DNA of 64,000 bases from Pseudoscleropodium purum (GCA_963969395.1 OZ017803.1:7936001-8000000); one strand, 5' to 3'; counted from the stretch's first letter, positions 50,620 through 63,700 are shown. Notes: generated by a model from the sequence alone, not told the origin. Program-made: numbers and translations.

Positions 50620-51156
50620 CATTAGATGAAATTTGAGGCCTCCAAGAGACTGCGAGTTATCCAACACTGAGAATACTAGGAATGTAGCTAGCAGTGTAGT
50701 CTAACGTGGCCAAGAGAGTGCCACGTCCGGGACATCCGGACGCGGACGCTATGTCCGTAGCGTCCGCTGATATTCGTAGACGCCGTCCGCCCCGTCCGCC
50801 CCGATACCCGTCCGCCCGGTTACGGCTGTCCGATTGACACGCGGACTGATCTGGTCCGCATAATCTGGACGTCCACCTTGGGCCGTCCGCCCCGCCCGTT
50901 CGCCTTCCGACGACGGGAGAGACGCTGCGTCCGCTGGCGTCCGTGAGGATGAACGTCCGGGTTACGGACGCTATTTTGGGGCGGACGTATTGATTTGTCA
51001 ACCTTGGCCACGTCACTACCCCCAAAAAAATTAAAATTTTTTTTTAACTTAAATTTTTTTTTTTGGGGAATAGCTGGTTGTATCGTTCACTATAGGGGAA
51101 CAACGATGAAAACAAGCTTGAAACGAGCTGTTGGAGGCCTTGAATTTTATCTAATG
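50620..51156. mobile_element. Foldback MITE, family F, copy 4, carrying a nested hAT MITE
   Basis: Ends CATTAGATGAAATTTGAGGC and, on the other strand from 51156, CATTAGATAAAATTCAAGGC. Without the insert at 50728-51006 the core would read GTGGCCAAGAGAGTGCCACGTCACTACC, matching the inverted GTGGC/GCCAC core of the family. The right part has GGGGAACA like copy 2. It interrupts the EEP-type ORF relic. Confidence 0.8.
50728..51006 (+). mobile_element. GC-rich hAT-type MITE, copy 3 (5' end deleted)
   Basis: Ends TTTGTCAACCTTG, matching the other copies, but the first roughly 25 bp (CAGGGTTGAC and following) are missing. An 8-bp duplication GCCACGTC (50720-50727 and 51007-51014) is nonetheless present on both sides, so the lost piece was removed after insertion, perhaps between short GTC repeats. 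It sits inside foldback MITE copy 4. Confidence 0.85.
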
Positions 51157-51159
51157 CTA

Positions 51160-54100
51160 CATTGTAAAACATGATCTCCCTTTACTACATATACATATAC
51201 AACAAACAACAATAGACTTGTTAGTATATTTGTTTGTTTTTTTAAATTCTAGACTTTCAAACCATTTCTTCAACATAAAATATTTTGGATTTAAAATTTG
51301 TAGCACACAAAAATTCCAAAAATGGCTGTCAAAGTCATCTAAATTACAAGCCAATATTCAAAATTCTTTTTACCACATGAGCTAAGACAAGTGAAGTACA
51401 AGATCCTATGGTTATATTCTAATTTTTTTTCCTAGGTGAACGTAGGAAAAATGGCAGTTTTGAGTGTTTTTTGACAAAAAAAATGGCTTTAGGACTTTAG
51501 GGATTAACATGGATCTTGCATCACACCAAATAGGCACTATAAGACTTTCATGAAGTGAAAGAGTATCTAATATTCTCATTAGCCTAGATTTAGTGAAATA
51601 GGACTTTCTAATGCTTTGAATACATTTGGAGGCAAAATAGTCTCTATTTGTTGGTCTCAGTCGACTTCCACTATATGAAAAACTTGAGCTATAAAACTCT
51701 AATTTTCTATTTGAGTGGAAGAATCCAAAATTTAAGGTTTTCAGTTTTATATTTGTGAGCTCTTCAACTACATTGAGGTCTTTGATTTTATTTCAAATGT
51801 GATTTGAAAATTTCCAAATTTGATCATTGTACAATACATGAACATATTAACAAACCCTTTTTTCAAAGGATAAAAAAAACTTTTTAGGGTGATTGCAAGA
51901 AGCACTTATCCTTTTTGTGTGTCCCCTCGATCTCCATGAAGGTGTTTTTTCCTCATAACTTTTGTGGTTTAAGTCCGTTTTAGCTTAAATTTAGAGAAGA
52001 AGTGTGTATTGTTGTTGATCTAGACATTCCATAATTTTTTCAATTTAAAAAAAATTAATTTACAATTTTTAAAGTGGCCCCAATTGGATGTCTACCTTGG
52101 TTGTTTTGGAGGTTCTCAATCTTACTTGGGGACCAGAAATGCAATTTTGAAGCCAAAGTTTTGACCTATTGTAGGTGGACTAACATTCTAAAGATGTTTG
52201 ATGAGATTTTTGGCAAAGAACTTGATGTAAGGGTTGCATATGGGTTGAAAATGGACACTATTTGAGCAAGCATTATAAAGGGGGGAAAATTTTTTATGAT
52301 GAATTTTTTGTTCACATGGAACCAAAGAGAAGATTAGAAAAATGAATCTTTTCTTTTCATTATTTCAATTTTTTTTTATCTTCTAAAAATCAAATTCAAA
52401 ATTATCTATTTTCTTGCATTTTTTAGGCCTCTTTTGTTGGGCATAACTTTTAGAGATAAATTTTTTTAGGCTTGAATTTTCATACATAAATTATTTTTAA
52501 TGCATATTTTATTTTTAAATCTTTTATTCCAAAAGTCACGAAACTTTAGTAGTAAGGCCATTTTGAGCCAAAAATGACAGGTGTTTCTTATAACTACCCT
52601 TTAACCCTTCACCACCCCAAGCTAAGCAACATCTTAAGCATGTTTCCAAAGCAAGCTACAAAGAATCGGTCCTTGTAAGCAATCCAGCGAGCTTCAACAT
52701 AATTCGCTGTTGAATTCCGCTCATAACTTTGTCAAGCTTGGGTATTACTTGTCCAATTAGCAAATTGGGCTCTATGCTCATTGATTATAATGTTAGATCA
52801 AGGTAGCTTTTTCAAAAAACAAAGTCATGGTGCACGTCTCCTCTTGGTTTTTGCAATGATCCAAGCAACTTGATTCACAGAACTAGGCCCAACTTTCACC
52901 AAGTGGGCACATGCTCTTCTTTAAGAAATAGATCAATTTTCAAGGGCAAACAACGATTGATGGGGTTTGGAGGTTGTCTGATATCGCATGCCAAGAAATG
53001 GAGTGACCGGCAGCAACCGGCTTCAATTCCGAGGGTAATGGATTGTCGCAAGTCACATTGTCTTATCCAGGAATTAGTGTGGATTCACAACAAATTCATA
53101 CACAGGGTGTTGGGTTGAATTGAACACTATGAATGTAAGAAGCATCACAACAATAGTAGTAAAAAAAAAAAACCTAATTGCTATGCAGGAGATACATGTT
53201 TTTATTTCTATGCGTCCAAAGAGTATATAATGAAAGTTGAAGCTTTCAAACCTGATCCTAAGAAAACCCGAACTCCAATATGAGCAAGAGTGTAAACTTC
53301 TTGTGTACAGTCAAAGATGGAAGCTTGACAACAATACCAAGTCGCTCAAACGAATCTACGCCTTCACGAATACAGTAGAGTTGGCAAACGCAAGGAGTAT
53401 GCACCACATTTAGTGTGGGTGGAGTCTAAGGCTCAACGGTTTGTGAGCGGCCTTGGCAGGTCAAAAATTGGATAGAAGGTACCAACTGTCATATCCATTT
53501 TTTGGCAGTCTGAATTTGACATCAAAATAGAACCTGCAAAGCTTCTTTGTAGCTCCATCCACTTTACCCTTGCTATCAACCTCCTACCGGAAAACACTTT
53601 TGATTTTTATGTGGCGCTAATCCAACATGTCTGTTATCAAATACAAAGCTCCAAAAATTGAGAGGGGCCATATTTTGGCTGCGGCGGTGAAGGGTTAACT
53701 CATGGTAACTAATGCAAGAGAATAGAAAATAGAGATAGAAAGCTTCATAATATTTGAATAGGAAATTTTGGCACATTGAAGTTGCAAGGGCCAAATTCAT
53801 TTGGAACTTTACTAATTGAAAACAAGGATTGGGCATATGCATTAGGATACTATTGATCAACTATTTTGATTTATTTAACTTGTAAAATGTTCAAAAATAA
53901 TATTGGCTTCTTTGTTGTGATCCTTTGAAAGAATTACTTACATTGATATTGGAATTGGCAAAAAGTGCCCAAAATAGATTGTCATATTTTAAAACTCAAA
54001 CAATTAACAAAGGACCAAACATTCAAATTTTGAAAATTAATAAATGCAAAATTGAAATCATGTTTCAAGCTAAAAGTGTCCATGAGATGGCTTCATCGTT

Positions 54101-55930
54101 AACTATAGAAATAGGAATGTACCTATTGGTGCAATAAACACATTTGGGGTGGCTACTTCAATCATGGGTGGCCATGCATGTCTTTTCAAGGTTAAAAAGA
54201 GTCTATTGTAGCAATTGCCTTACATTGAAAAATTACATTAAATACTACTTCAAAGAAGTGAACTTAAAAAACTTTACAAATAACAAGCATTTACAAAATA
54301 ATACAAATGTTGCAACTTTGTTTTTTATTCTCTACAATGCAATAGTGCTATGGTAGGAGGTCCTAAAATAGAACAGTCATTAAGAACTACACATAGAGCC
54401 ATGCATAAAATGAGCATTTGGTTGCTTAAATGGATTGTGTTTTTTTCATTTATAGAAGTGTGATTCTAAATGCTTATTTTTATGCTATACAACAATGATT
54501 TTAAAAGACTGTTATGTACACTTCAAAAATTACGAATGTACACTTCTAATTTGCAATTAAAGTTTGAAATGAAAATAGATTGCAGCTACAATAATAAAGT
54601 AGGAGGCAAACACTTACCTTGTTCCATTTAAGAAACTCTATGCTTGCATTTTAGAGCTTTGCTAGTCTATTTTGGGATTGCTCTACACTTTTCAGAGCTT
54701 CATGTCAATTCTTCCTTGCTGAGGTCTATAACCAAAAATAGCCAACTATGCATTGTTCACTTTGAAAAATCATAACTAATTCATTTTAAGTCGAAAAATT
54801 ACAATTTTAGTTGCTATTCATTTCTATTCCACTTGTCTATCTACCAAAATAAAATAAAAATCATTAGTCAAACCTATGCTCTATAGACTTGATTTTCTCT
54901 TTAAATGCTCCATTTCAAGACCTCCTACTATATAAGGTTTTCTAGCCAATAAGCTACTTCTTCCATCATACGACTATGCACGAATCTTTGCGGTAGTGGA
55001 AATAGTACTAATCAATTCAAAACTCAAGGTTCTTTAGAGTTGAAATTAGGATTAACAAAAGGTTTGAATGTGCATTCTCGTTGCATTGATTCATCTGACC
55101 TCAATATTGTATGATTGTCATAACTGCAGTGCTCCACATCCTTCTTCACACTTTACAAATCCACCAAAGCCCAATAATTATTTTCAGGCACACAACAAAA
55201 AGAAAAGTGCCACTATTCCTACACGGCATGAACAATTACTCCCTAGCTATCTACTAATTGATGCACCCATGGTCCATGGACAATAATAGTACTTGTGATA
55301 TCACCTTGATTGAACAATTCTTTTGGACCCTACTAACGTAATTTTGCAGAGTAGACTATCATAACCTGCCTTCAAAGTATCATTCCCACAAAACGAGTAC
55401 AAAGACTAACATAACTTAAGCCCCTTACATTGGTAATCAATGCAATGCAAGACATGAAGCTTCTTTCATACAAAAATCAGCTTTGAAAGCGGAGATCAGA
55501 TCATCAAAAGGGTAGTAAGTTAAGTAACATTTGAATATTCAAACTTACAGGTTTATGTATAGTTGAGCATCCAGCTTAACCGAAAGATGTACTCACTTGT
55601 ATTATTATTTATAGATGTTGCTAGATCATTCAAAGTGAGTCGATTATAAGTTAGCTTCCAATAAGTTCACGCATGGTCATGAGCTAAATAAACCCAGATT
55701 AAAGCAAATGTTTGGAAGTCAGAGCAATTGACATTCGGAAGGTCTCTAAAAAAAAACACTAATAAACTATATTTACGTGGATTTCAAGTTGTTCAAGTTG
55801 TAAGTTTCTTGAGGGACCTTGCCAGTCAAATTGCATCCCGAGAGATTGTTGCATTATTTGTACAAAATAGAGCGTGACACTTTTAGCTTTGACCCTTATT
55901 TGATTGTGAGCCCTAAATTTCCATTGAGGA
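51160..55930. other. AT-rich gene-poor DNA
   Basis: No protein family recognised on either strand. A patch at 52600-53500 is less AT-rich (open frame 52870-53118, plus) but shows no motif. The other frames (53576-53860 minus, 53925-54137 and 55068-55286 plus) also lack recognisable features. Confidence 0.45.
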
Positions 55931-55944
55931 AGATGAACTCCGTC

Positions 55945-56167
55945 TAGGGTTGACGAATCTCTACGTCCGTCCGAAAAAGGCGTCCGTAACCCGGACGTCC
56001 GTCCGCATGAATGCCAGCGGACGCAGCGTCCCTCTCGCCGTTGGAAGGCGGACAGGCGGGGCGGACGGACGGGGCGGGGCGGACGGCGTTTGCGAATGTC
56101 AGCGGACGCTGCGGACACAGCGTCCGCGTCCGGACGTCCCGGACGTCTGACCGTCCTGTCAACCTTG
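55945..56167 (-). mobile_element. GC-rich hAT-type MITE, copy 4 (inverted, short)
   Basis: Inverted relative to the others: left end TAGGGTTGACGAATCTCTACG corresponds to their right end, and the right end CCTGTCAACCTTG to their left end. Flanked by ACTCCGTC (55937-55944) and ACTCCATC (56168-56175), an 8-bp duplication with one C-to-T change. 223 bp, so internally deleted compared with copy 2. Confidence 0.85.
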
Positions 56168-57000
56168 ACTCCATCTCATACATTGACTATGAACTAATAA
56201 AAAAACTCCATAGATGAACATGTCAGATTTCTGTAGAGACTAAAACTTTGAGCTCTACAGGTGAGATCAATTAAGGTTTACACATCCCTTGGCTGTGTTG
56301 TAGATCATTTGGATGATATACAACGCGGTGGTGGAATCCAATCCAGACGTCAACTCATCTAGGAAGAGCAACAATAGATCCACAAGATTTTCATCGCGAA
56401 CGGACACACTTCTGGTCTCCAGCCTTTATGCCTCGTGTGAATGGCGCACCAATGACAATACCTACACACCTACACAATACTCACACCAATGGATCCATCA
56501 ATTGTATTCATATTCATAGCATTCGATGTTTGCGACCATCATTGAATTTCATGAAAGCAATGAAAAAATGTAGAAATTCAGTGCAATTGTTGGATTAACC
56601 GGTGTGGTTGTAGTGAAGGGAATAGCTTGCAGCAATGAAAGTAATGTGCATCCAACAGCTAGTATAGTATCCTGCATATCTATTTAATAAAGTTAAACCA
56701 TTTGGAATGCACTTGCCCTATTCCTCATTGTAGGATTCCTCTTATTCAAGAATGCATAGAATGAAGATCTCCAATTCATTCTTCACCAATAAAACCTAGT
56801 CCAAGATCGATCAAGCTCACTATAAATTAAATAACGACCTTGCAACTGAAGGTCGGTTGAAATGCATGCATACACAAATATAATCACAAAATCAATCCCA
56901 AACAGGAAGATACATCAATATAAAACAAAGTTAATTGACAGAGAGTTGCAATTGAAATAAGGCCCTTTTTGCCCATAAGCAATTAAGCATCCATCGAACA

Positions 57001-57138
57001 AGCTATGGCAAATTTCATTAAAATGGTGGCATTCTAGAACTTTGGTGGTTTTACATATATACCCATACTAGATGTTTCGACCAACCGTTTTGAAAGTGGT
57101 GAATTTCATATGCCATTTTAATGAAATTCGCCATAGCT
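57001..57138. repeat. Small foldback repeat
   Basis: Arms AGCTATGGCAAATTTCATTA at the left and its inverse at the right (57109-57138) with two or three mismatches, separated by about 78 bp. 138 bp, non-coding; probably a minimal MITE. Confidence 0.75.
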
Positions 57139-57786
57139 TTAATTAAGCATATTAGAAAACAAACCTCACATTTAATTTCAATTCTCCAACAACAACAAAA
57201 GAATAGCCGAGCGGGAGAATAGACGGATTGAATAGTCAGAGAACAATCGAGATGAGACAAAAATCACTTCACAAGCTAGTTTCAATCTGCAACATGAACA
57301 CAAGAACTTGATAATTTGAACTGGTGTTCTTAATATGAGTCATAGATGCCTTTTGTCTATGACCAGCAAGAAGCAGTTTGTGCCTAATTAAAAACAAGGG
57401 CAAGGAAAAGGAATAAACCATTGATCAGAGTTCAGGTGTAAAATAATTATGTATAGAGCATGCCAGTAAGGGGTTGCTCTGGTTTTGTTCAAGCAAGCAA
57501 GGGACAACAAGTGTGTGTACACAACGACACCAAAAAACTACATCCAACAAGTGAAATCTAAAACAGTGAAAGCATTAACTTAATCATACATCAACAACTG
57601 TAGTAGTGTAAGTAAGTTGTCCAAATGCCAATGTTTGAACATCTTTATTTAGCAACAAGAAAGTTCAAGAGCGCTTCTCTAGTGACCACAACAAGCTAGA
57701 GACTTGAAGTCACAAAATAAAAAAGCCTTGAAAGATCATGGACCACACAGTCCAGAGACTCGGTTTGCCCATGAGAAACTGAGGTA

Positions 57787-58032
57787 CTACCTCCTCATAC
57801 ACTTGGAAAGGAACTTGTTGAAGCCTGCCAACAAGTCTGGTTGACCTTCAAACAATTGCGCAACGCTCTCCATCACGTCAAGATATGACCCACTCTTCCT
57901 AAATGCCTCCATCAACATTGACAATTGGAGGTGTTTGTCCACAACCTCCACATCCATCACAAATTTGTACATGGCTGCTTGTGAAGATACATGAGCTAGG
58001 GGATGTGTTGGCGGAGGTATGGGCACATGCAT
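57787..58032 (-). pseudogene. SIN3/PAH-like domain fragment
   Basis: The 81-codon frame ends in a paired-amphipathic-helix-like sequence: a helix beginning YKFVMDVEVVDK, a second one in YLDVMESVAQLF, then the landmark EGQPDLLAGFNKFL and a short basic tail with a TAG stop. In SIN3 corepressors the comparable segment is the F-x-G-H-P-D-L-(I/L)-x-G-F-N-x-F-L-P motif, followed by further domains; here the frame stops right after it. The N-terminal part is Pro/His-rich. A 91-codon frame at 58527-58252 on the same strand, Pro-rich with an acidic start (KTEEVEEHIKEV), could belong to the same relic. Between them the frames are broken. Either a retained last exon of an unseen gene or a captured, decayed fragment. 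Confidence 0.5.
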
Positions 58033-58323
58033 GGGTACAAAATCTCGCCTAGGAATATGAGCTCAGAGGTATTCAAGTGCAAGCATGGATATGCGAGCCA
58101 AAAAATGCACAAGTATAGGCATGAACAAATGCCCGAATACATGAGGTAGGAGGTGGATAGCTTTGGTCAAATATAAAGGTAAGGGCACAACTAGGGTGCC
58201 GGGGCTAAAAAGTATGCAAGTATAGGCAAAAAAAGCAAACAGGAAAGGTCCTCATCCAAGCACATGATCTGGGAGGATCCAAGATTCCAAGGTGAGTGCA
58301 TAGATACAAGAAACATCAAGGAC

Positions 58324-58350
58324 GGGGGGGCAGGAGGGGGGGGGGGGTGG
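58324..58350. repeat. G-rich tract
   Basis: Runs of 7, 5 and 7 or more G separated by one to three bases, within the Pro-rich minus-strand frame near the PAH-like relic. It could form a G-quadruplex. Confidence 0.7.
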
Positions 58351-58931
58351 AAAGATTGCTAGTATGGACATGGGTAGACGTTGAGGCCAGGTCTTGGGGG
58401 TTGTGCTGCTGCTGTTGCCAACGTGAACCCTGCTAGGTGGTACGTACACCACTTCCTTAATGTGCTCCTCAACCTCTTCCGTCTTCATCATTGGATCCCG
58501 CATTTTGTGAAATCCGTTGTCATACACTCAAGCACCACCAACAAGAAGGTGAAACCATGAAAAGGCTAGCGCAAATTAAACCGTTTTTACAAGGCTAAGC
58601 AAAGACTTATAGCTGTGCTTTCGATAAGTACAAGCTAAGCATACAAAGTCTGTGCACATTAGCAACCACCACAGAAACAACCAATTGCAATTTGCAACTT
58701 ATCCCACAAGCTTCCTGTAGAGAAGAGGATCAAAAGGCAACTAGGACGACCCATAGGCTAACGAGTAGAGTGAAGCACATCTTTTGCGGCATTTGGAGGG
58801 TTGTGATCAAAAGAAATGCAAGCAAGGTAGGGTGCTCGGAACTAGTCAACCTAGCTTTCCAGTTGGCGATGGTACAATTATGGCCAGTGCCTAAAGGTAT
58901 GAATCCTCTACAATCTTTAGAGAAGGCTCAT

Positions 58932-59290
58932 TGGTCCTTGAAGTCTGCAATTTTTGTATCTTATGCAGCTTGTAATGCCATCGATTCTTGGACTGCAACT
59001 CGGGGTATTTAAGACCCTACGGAAGACCTTTGGTACTTGGTACAAGAGCCTTTGTATTTTCGATCTCAATGAAGAAATTTTGTAGAATTTCGGTGCTAGT
59101 CCTTGAAGTCTGCAATTTCTATATTTTGTGCATCTTGTAGTGCCATTGACTCCTAAACTGCAACTCAAAGCTAAGTGGAAGACTGTTTTCTAGTTCCAAG
59201 GTCTTTGTATTCTCCACTTCAATCGGAAGACCATCAGATTCTATGGAAGCACCCTTAGGGTTCTTTGTATTTTCTACTTCAATGGAAAGA
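58932..59290 (+). repeat. Tandem duplication with about 165-bp unit
   Basis: CCTTGAAGTCTGCAATTT at 58936 recurs at 59101; both are followed by TGCA(G/T)CTTGTA(A/G)TGCCAT, then GGACTGCAACTC-like and CTTTGTATT-like phrases. A third partial unit (TTCTTTGTATTTTCTACTTC) follows near 59260. No protein family recognised in the plus-strand frame 58692-59012 that overlaps it. Confidence 0.75.
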
Positions 59291-59299
59291 TCTTTGGAT

Positions 59300-60570
59300 T
59301 TTATCAGAGGAGCAAGCTCACAAGACTTCTCAGTGGAATCTATATGTAGCTTTTGAAGCTTATATTGTAGCTTGTAAGTCTTATCCTCTTGTCATTTAGA
59401 TCTTTTCCTAAAAAAAACTCACAATTGAAATGAAAATCAAGCTTTGGTCATGACCATGTACTTGCATTGACCAAATTTACATTCACAAAGACACTACAAT
59501 ATACTTTTAATCAGCACTAGTGTGGCAATACCCTTCTTTGTAGTTGTAGAAATTACCTTGTTTGACCCCAAGCCAATGGATCTGGTGTAGTGACCAAAAG
59601 CTTACACTCTGATGGCCCAACCACTAGAAAATGTGGGGTCTTTGGTTTAGTAAGAACTTCTATACACTTCCCCTCATTGTGCTTCTTCTGCTCCAGTTTC
59701 AAGGCTGCATCACATTTCATTTAAATGGAAATTTATTTTTTGAAAATCTAGCTAGCTAGCTAGGTCAAATTTAGATTTAAATATTGCAAATAGAAAATAC
59801 AGAGCCTATGGGAGTCAAGGACTAAAAAAAAAATGAAAATGAAAATCACCATGTTTTTTCTGTTCCATAGTGGGAACTAGGTCTTTTGTTTCTTCATCAA
59901 AATTCTCTTGGTCCTCATTGGACTCCTCATTAGTGGAAATTGGATCTTCTATGTCCTCATCAATTTGTTCTCGCTTTCCAATCACTTCTTAAGGTATTTG
60001 GGAAGTAATACTATGTCCTCGTGTGGTGGACCTATAGAGGGAATGTTCCCTTGGGCCCTTTCATGGGCCAAGAATTTATGCAAACCTAGAAATATTAATA
60101 CATGTCAACAAGCATGGGTTCAAAAGTGTGTTATGTAATCACATCTACCTCAAAACAAATTCCCTTCATACGTATGATTGTATGTAAATGCTAATATATG
60201 TTCATAACATTATATTCATTGTCTAAGCGTGCACCCACATATACATCAAAATATGATCATGAAATGTAACTTACATATACTTAATAGAACTTGAATTAAT
60301 GCTCCCTAGTGCCAATTCATATATAACGTCAAATGAATACATGCAATATAATGACAAAAATTCAACCTACATGGAGTGGGTTCCATTTTTGTGTACTTTG
60401 GCCTGCTTTTCTTCTTGAGGAGCTCTCCGAATTCTTCGCAAGTGAGCATTTCCCTTTGCATTCTAGAAGCCCGTCCAAAATATGTAAGCATATATTTGAG
60501 ATGTGTCTAAAATAAGCTAGCACTGAACCAATTACCGGTTCAATGCAAAAAATTGGTGGTGTTATTGTAT
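59300..60570. other. AT-rich DNA without recognisable gene
   Basis: Short frames on both strands without motifs. One minus-strand stretch (60491-60370) has a Lys/Glu-rich protein-like composition but no recognisable family. Confidence 0.4.
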
Positions 60571-60766
60571 CATTACAAAAAATTTCTAGCCTTGGAAAGG
60601 CTGCAAGTTTTGAATTGCCTACAACTACCCCAGTGCAATTAGAGAAGAATTCCATTGTTTTTTTATTAATTTTTTTAATTATTATTTTATTTTCCTATAA
60701 TTGCACTACAAGGGGCCAAAAACTAAATCCTTAACGGCCGTCTACAGGGCTCAGATTTTTTTTAAT
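60571..60766 (-). mobile_element. Foldback MITE, family F, copy 5 (inverted)
   Basis: Matches copy 1 (10000-10328) on the opposite strand: CATTACAAAAAATTTCTAGC with the GGTAGTTG-type block as CAACTACCCCAGTGCAATTA, then an AT-rich core and CCTATAATTGCACTAC with TTAACGGCC at the right. The core is shorter than in copy 1. Confidence 0.7.
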
Positions 60767-60769
60767 GTA

Positions 60770-63700
60770 ATTCATGACATGATCAATAATGTATATTAGT
60801 TTTTGGTCATTGACATAATCCTCTTCTTCGAAGTTGAGTTTGATGCTTTGAGGATCCAAGGCATAAGGCTTGTATTTGAGGGTGGCACGGTCCTATACCT
60901 TGCACAAAATGCATTGTGATTGTATCAATTAGCACAATCTCTTCTGCAATTGGAACCTATAGGTAACACATTGACAGAAAATTCACATGCACAACCTAGG
61001 GTACAACCACACTAATTGATTATTGAATGATGTATCAATATGTATCCTTATTTTCCTTGTAGGAATATCAAAAGTTTCCAAGATGATTTTACAATTAGAG
61101 CAGGGGAAATTAGGGAATAACAACAACAAAGAATTGATAATCAATGGCACAAATTTTCCAAGACAAACAATCCGATAGTTAGAGATAATCTCGTATATCT
61201 CCAATTCAAAGATAAAACTAATCACCATCCCATTTTACCTCGTGGCTAAATAGGCTGTGAAGTGACTCCCTACACATTAGTTTCACACAAAAGATATCAA
61301 TAGTTGAAGTAATAAAATATTCTTGCTTCTAACTTAGTACCACAATAATCAACTTGGCAACTTATACAACAAGTCTCTCCCCCATTCCAACCAAAAATTA
61401 GTGTCTCTCATGCATTCACATGAGGATGGCTCGATAGCCCAATCATCAATTCTTCATTTACTTTGGTCCACATCAATCACGACAAGTGAAACATCCTTGA
61501 AATTGCGCTTAAAACATATACCATTCAAGGCTCAAAACATACAACAAAATTAAGGGAAGAATTTCATGTGAAAGACATACCAAAAAAAGACGTGCTTTCT
61601 TCCCTAGCTTTGAGGGATCACTACAATCACTATACACAACAAAATTAGCATCAACTACAAAATTAGTGTCACTACAAATTTTATTTTCACTAAAATGGGT
61701 AGAGCACAATAATTTTTCATCTTCAACTAATTTTATTATTTAATAAATAGCATAGCTTTGATAAATTAGTATCACACTCACGAATATAACAAAGAAAAAA
61801 TAAAAAGAATTAGCATGTATGCAACTAAATCAATGAACTTTGTGATCAAATCTAGCTTCAAGAATTCACAATTTTTGTGATTTGAGAAAAATGCATCTCA
61901 AAAGTCAGCATGGAAAGTCAATTGCAAATTCTATAAGCTTAAATACTCACCTGAACTAGGCACCAAAAAGCTTCGTGGTCTTGAAGTGGTGCACGTGAAT
62001 GTATTTCTGGTTTTTCAAGTTTGCTAAACTCTCCACGCATGGTTTAAACTCAAGGGGTGAGGTAGGCAATTTAGGAAACGTGCTAGCATTCATCCTTAGC
62101 AACTCTAACTCCTTCTGCAAACACATTCCCATTTGTGAATACATTCCAAAAAGATAAAAGTACAAGCATGATAGAAATAGTCTGGTCACTCCTACAAACT
62201 TGTCAATATATTATGTTTTGATCATATAAGCTTTGAATCAATCCAAACTCTATAGTATATATGTTGAAATTTACTAATGGTTCTAAAGTTTACCTTGATA
62301 AGTGAGATTCACGCGGTACTTTAATTTCCCTCAATTTGCATAAACCAAAAATTGGTGTTCATACCATTAAGATACGTCTTAGAAATAGAGAATTTTAGAT
62401 GGGGTAAACAAAAAATTTGAGTAAAATATGACTAAACATTTTTACACCAAACTTGAGAGCAAGAGCATAAGGATGAAGTTTATAGAATCAAAAGAAGACA
62501 TCACACCTTCCTTATAAAAAACAACAAGACCAGACTACTATATTTTCGATAATACTTTTGTAAACAATCAAGAACAGGGTCTGAGCTTCTGCACATATGA
62601 AGTGCTTGAATTGCAAGACTACCAAGGTGCACCAAGCCCCATGGGTGCTAACCAAAGGACGAGGAATCTATTCAACTATTCTAGTTTTTTCGAGTACCAA
62701 TTAGGGCAACCATAAAATATTCGAATTCATTCACTTCAAGTTCTAAACTTAACACCAACAGTCATGCAACACTTCTAGACCTATTAAAGATGCAACTAGG
62801 GGAAAAGGGGGGTAGGAAATCGCTTAGGATGCTATGAGGCAAGTTCTTTTCGGACTTTTTGTGGCATTTTTGACAAATTTCCACAAGACCCTTCAAACTT
62901 ACTCTAGAACTTAGAGATGAACTTGAAGCCACTGAAGTATACCTGTGTTAAATCTCAAGAATTTTTGTGAGATGAGGTACTCTCTCCTCCTACACAACGA
63001 CCAAACAACAAATTTTTATCCATATTTTAAAAAGAGAACCATTGAAAAACTTCATAACCAATTAAGCAAGCTCTATAAAATCTCCTTCACACCAAATGAA
63101 CAGACATTTTCACACTAAAAATCCCAATCAAAATCCAAACCCAAAGCTTTTCATTTCTTTGTCAAGATCACAAAATAACAAATTAAACTTGCAACTAAAG
63201 CTACTTGTGCAAATGGTACCCAAGCACGTCATCAATCAAGGTACAAATTCAAAGAAAAACCTAAAAGAAAACACAATCAAAGTATTGTAAAGAAAAGCAC
63301 TAGAACAAAATCCCCACAATAATTTTAAAACAAACCTACAATCAACTTGAATTAATCCTACTGGTATAGGTTTTCCCTACCTAGCTTCTACACATGAATT
63401 AAAGCCACATTTTGTTTGCTAAGTTGAAATCAAGGAGCTATCTAGATTGAAATTGCATTGTCCTAGCTAGTATTTGTGAAAATGTAAGATCAGAGTGCCT
63501 GAAATTTGTAGTGAAGCTTGAAATTTGATCAAAGCTAGCGTGCTCCACATACTAGTTAAGGAGTCTTGCATTCTAGGAATTGGAAATTCGGTCAATGAAG
63601 TGCAATGAGATAAAAAAGAAGACAATAAAGAGCAACATATGAGAGAAGAAGATGGATGTAATTCATATGATCAAGCAAGGAAATCGAAAATTGCGAAAGT

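Noticed and set aside
47841..51006. CRISPR-like or CpG-island interpretation of the repeated GC-rich segments
   Set aside because: Terminal inverted repeats and 8-bp target duplications explain them as transposons; spacing is irregular and they are not near gene starts.
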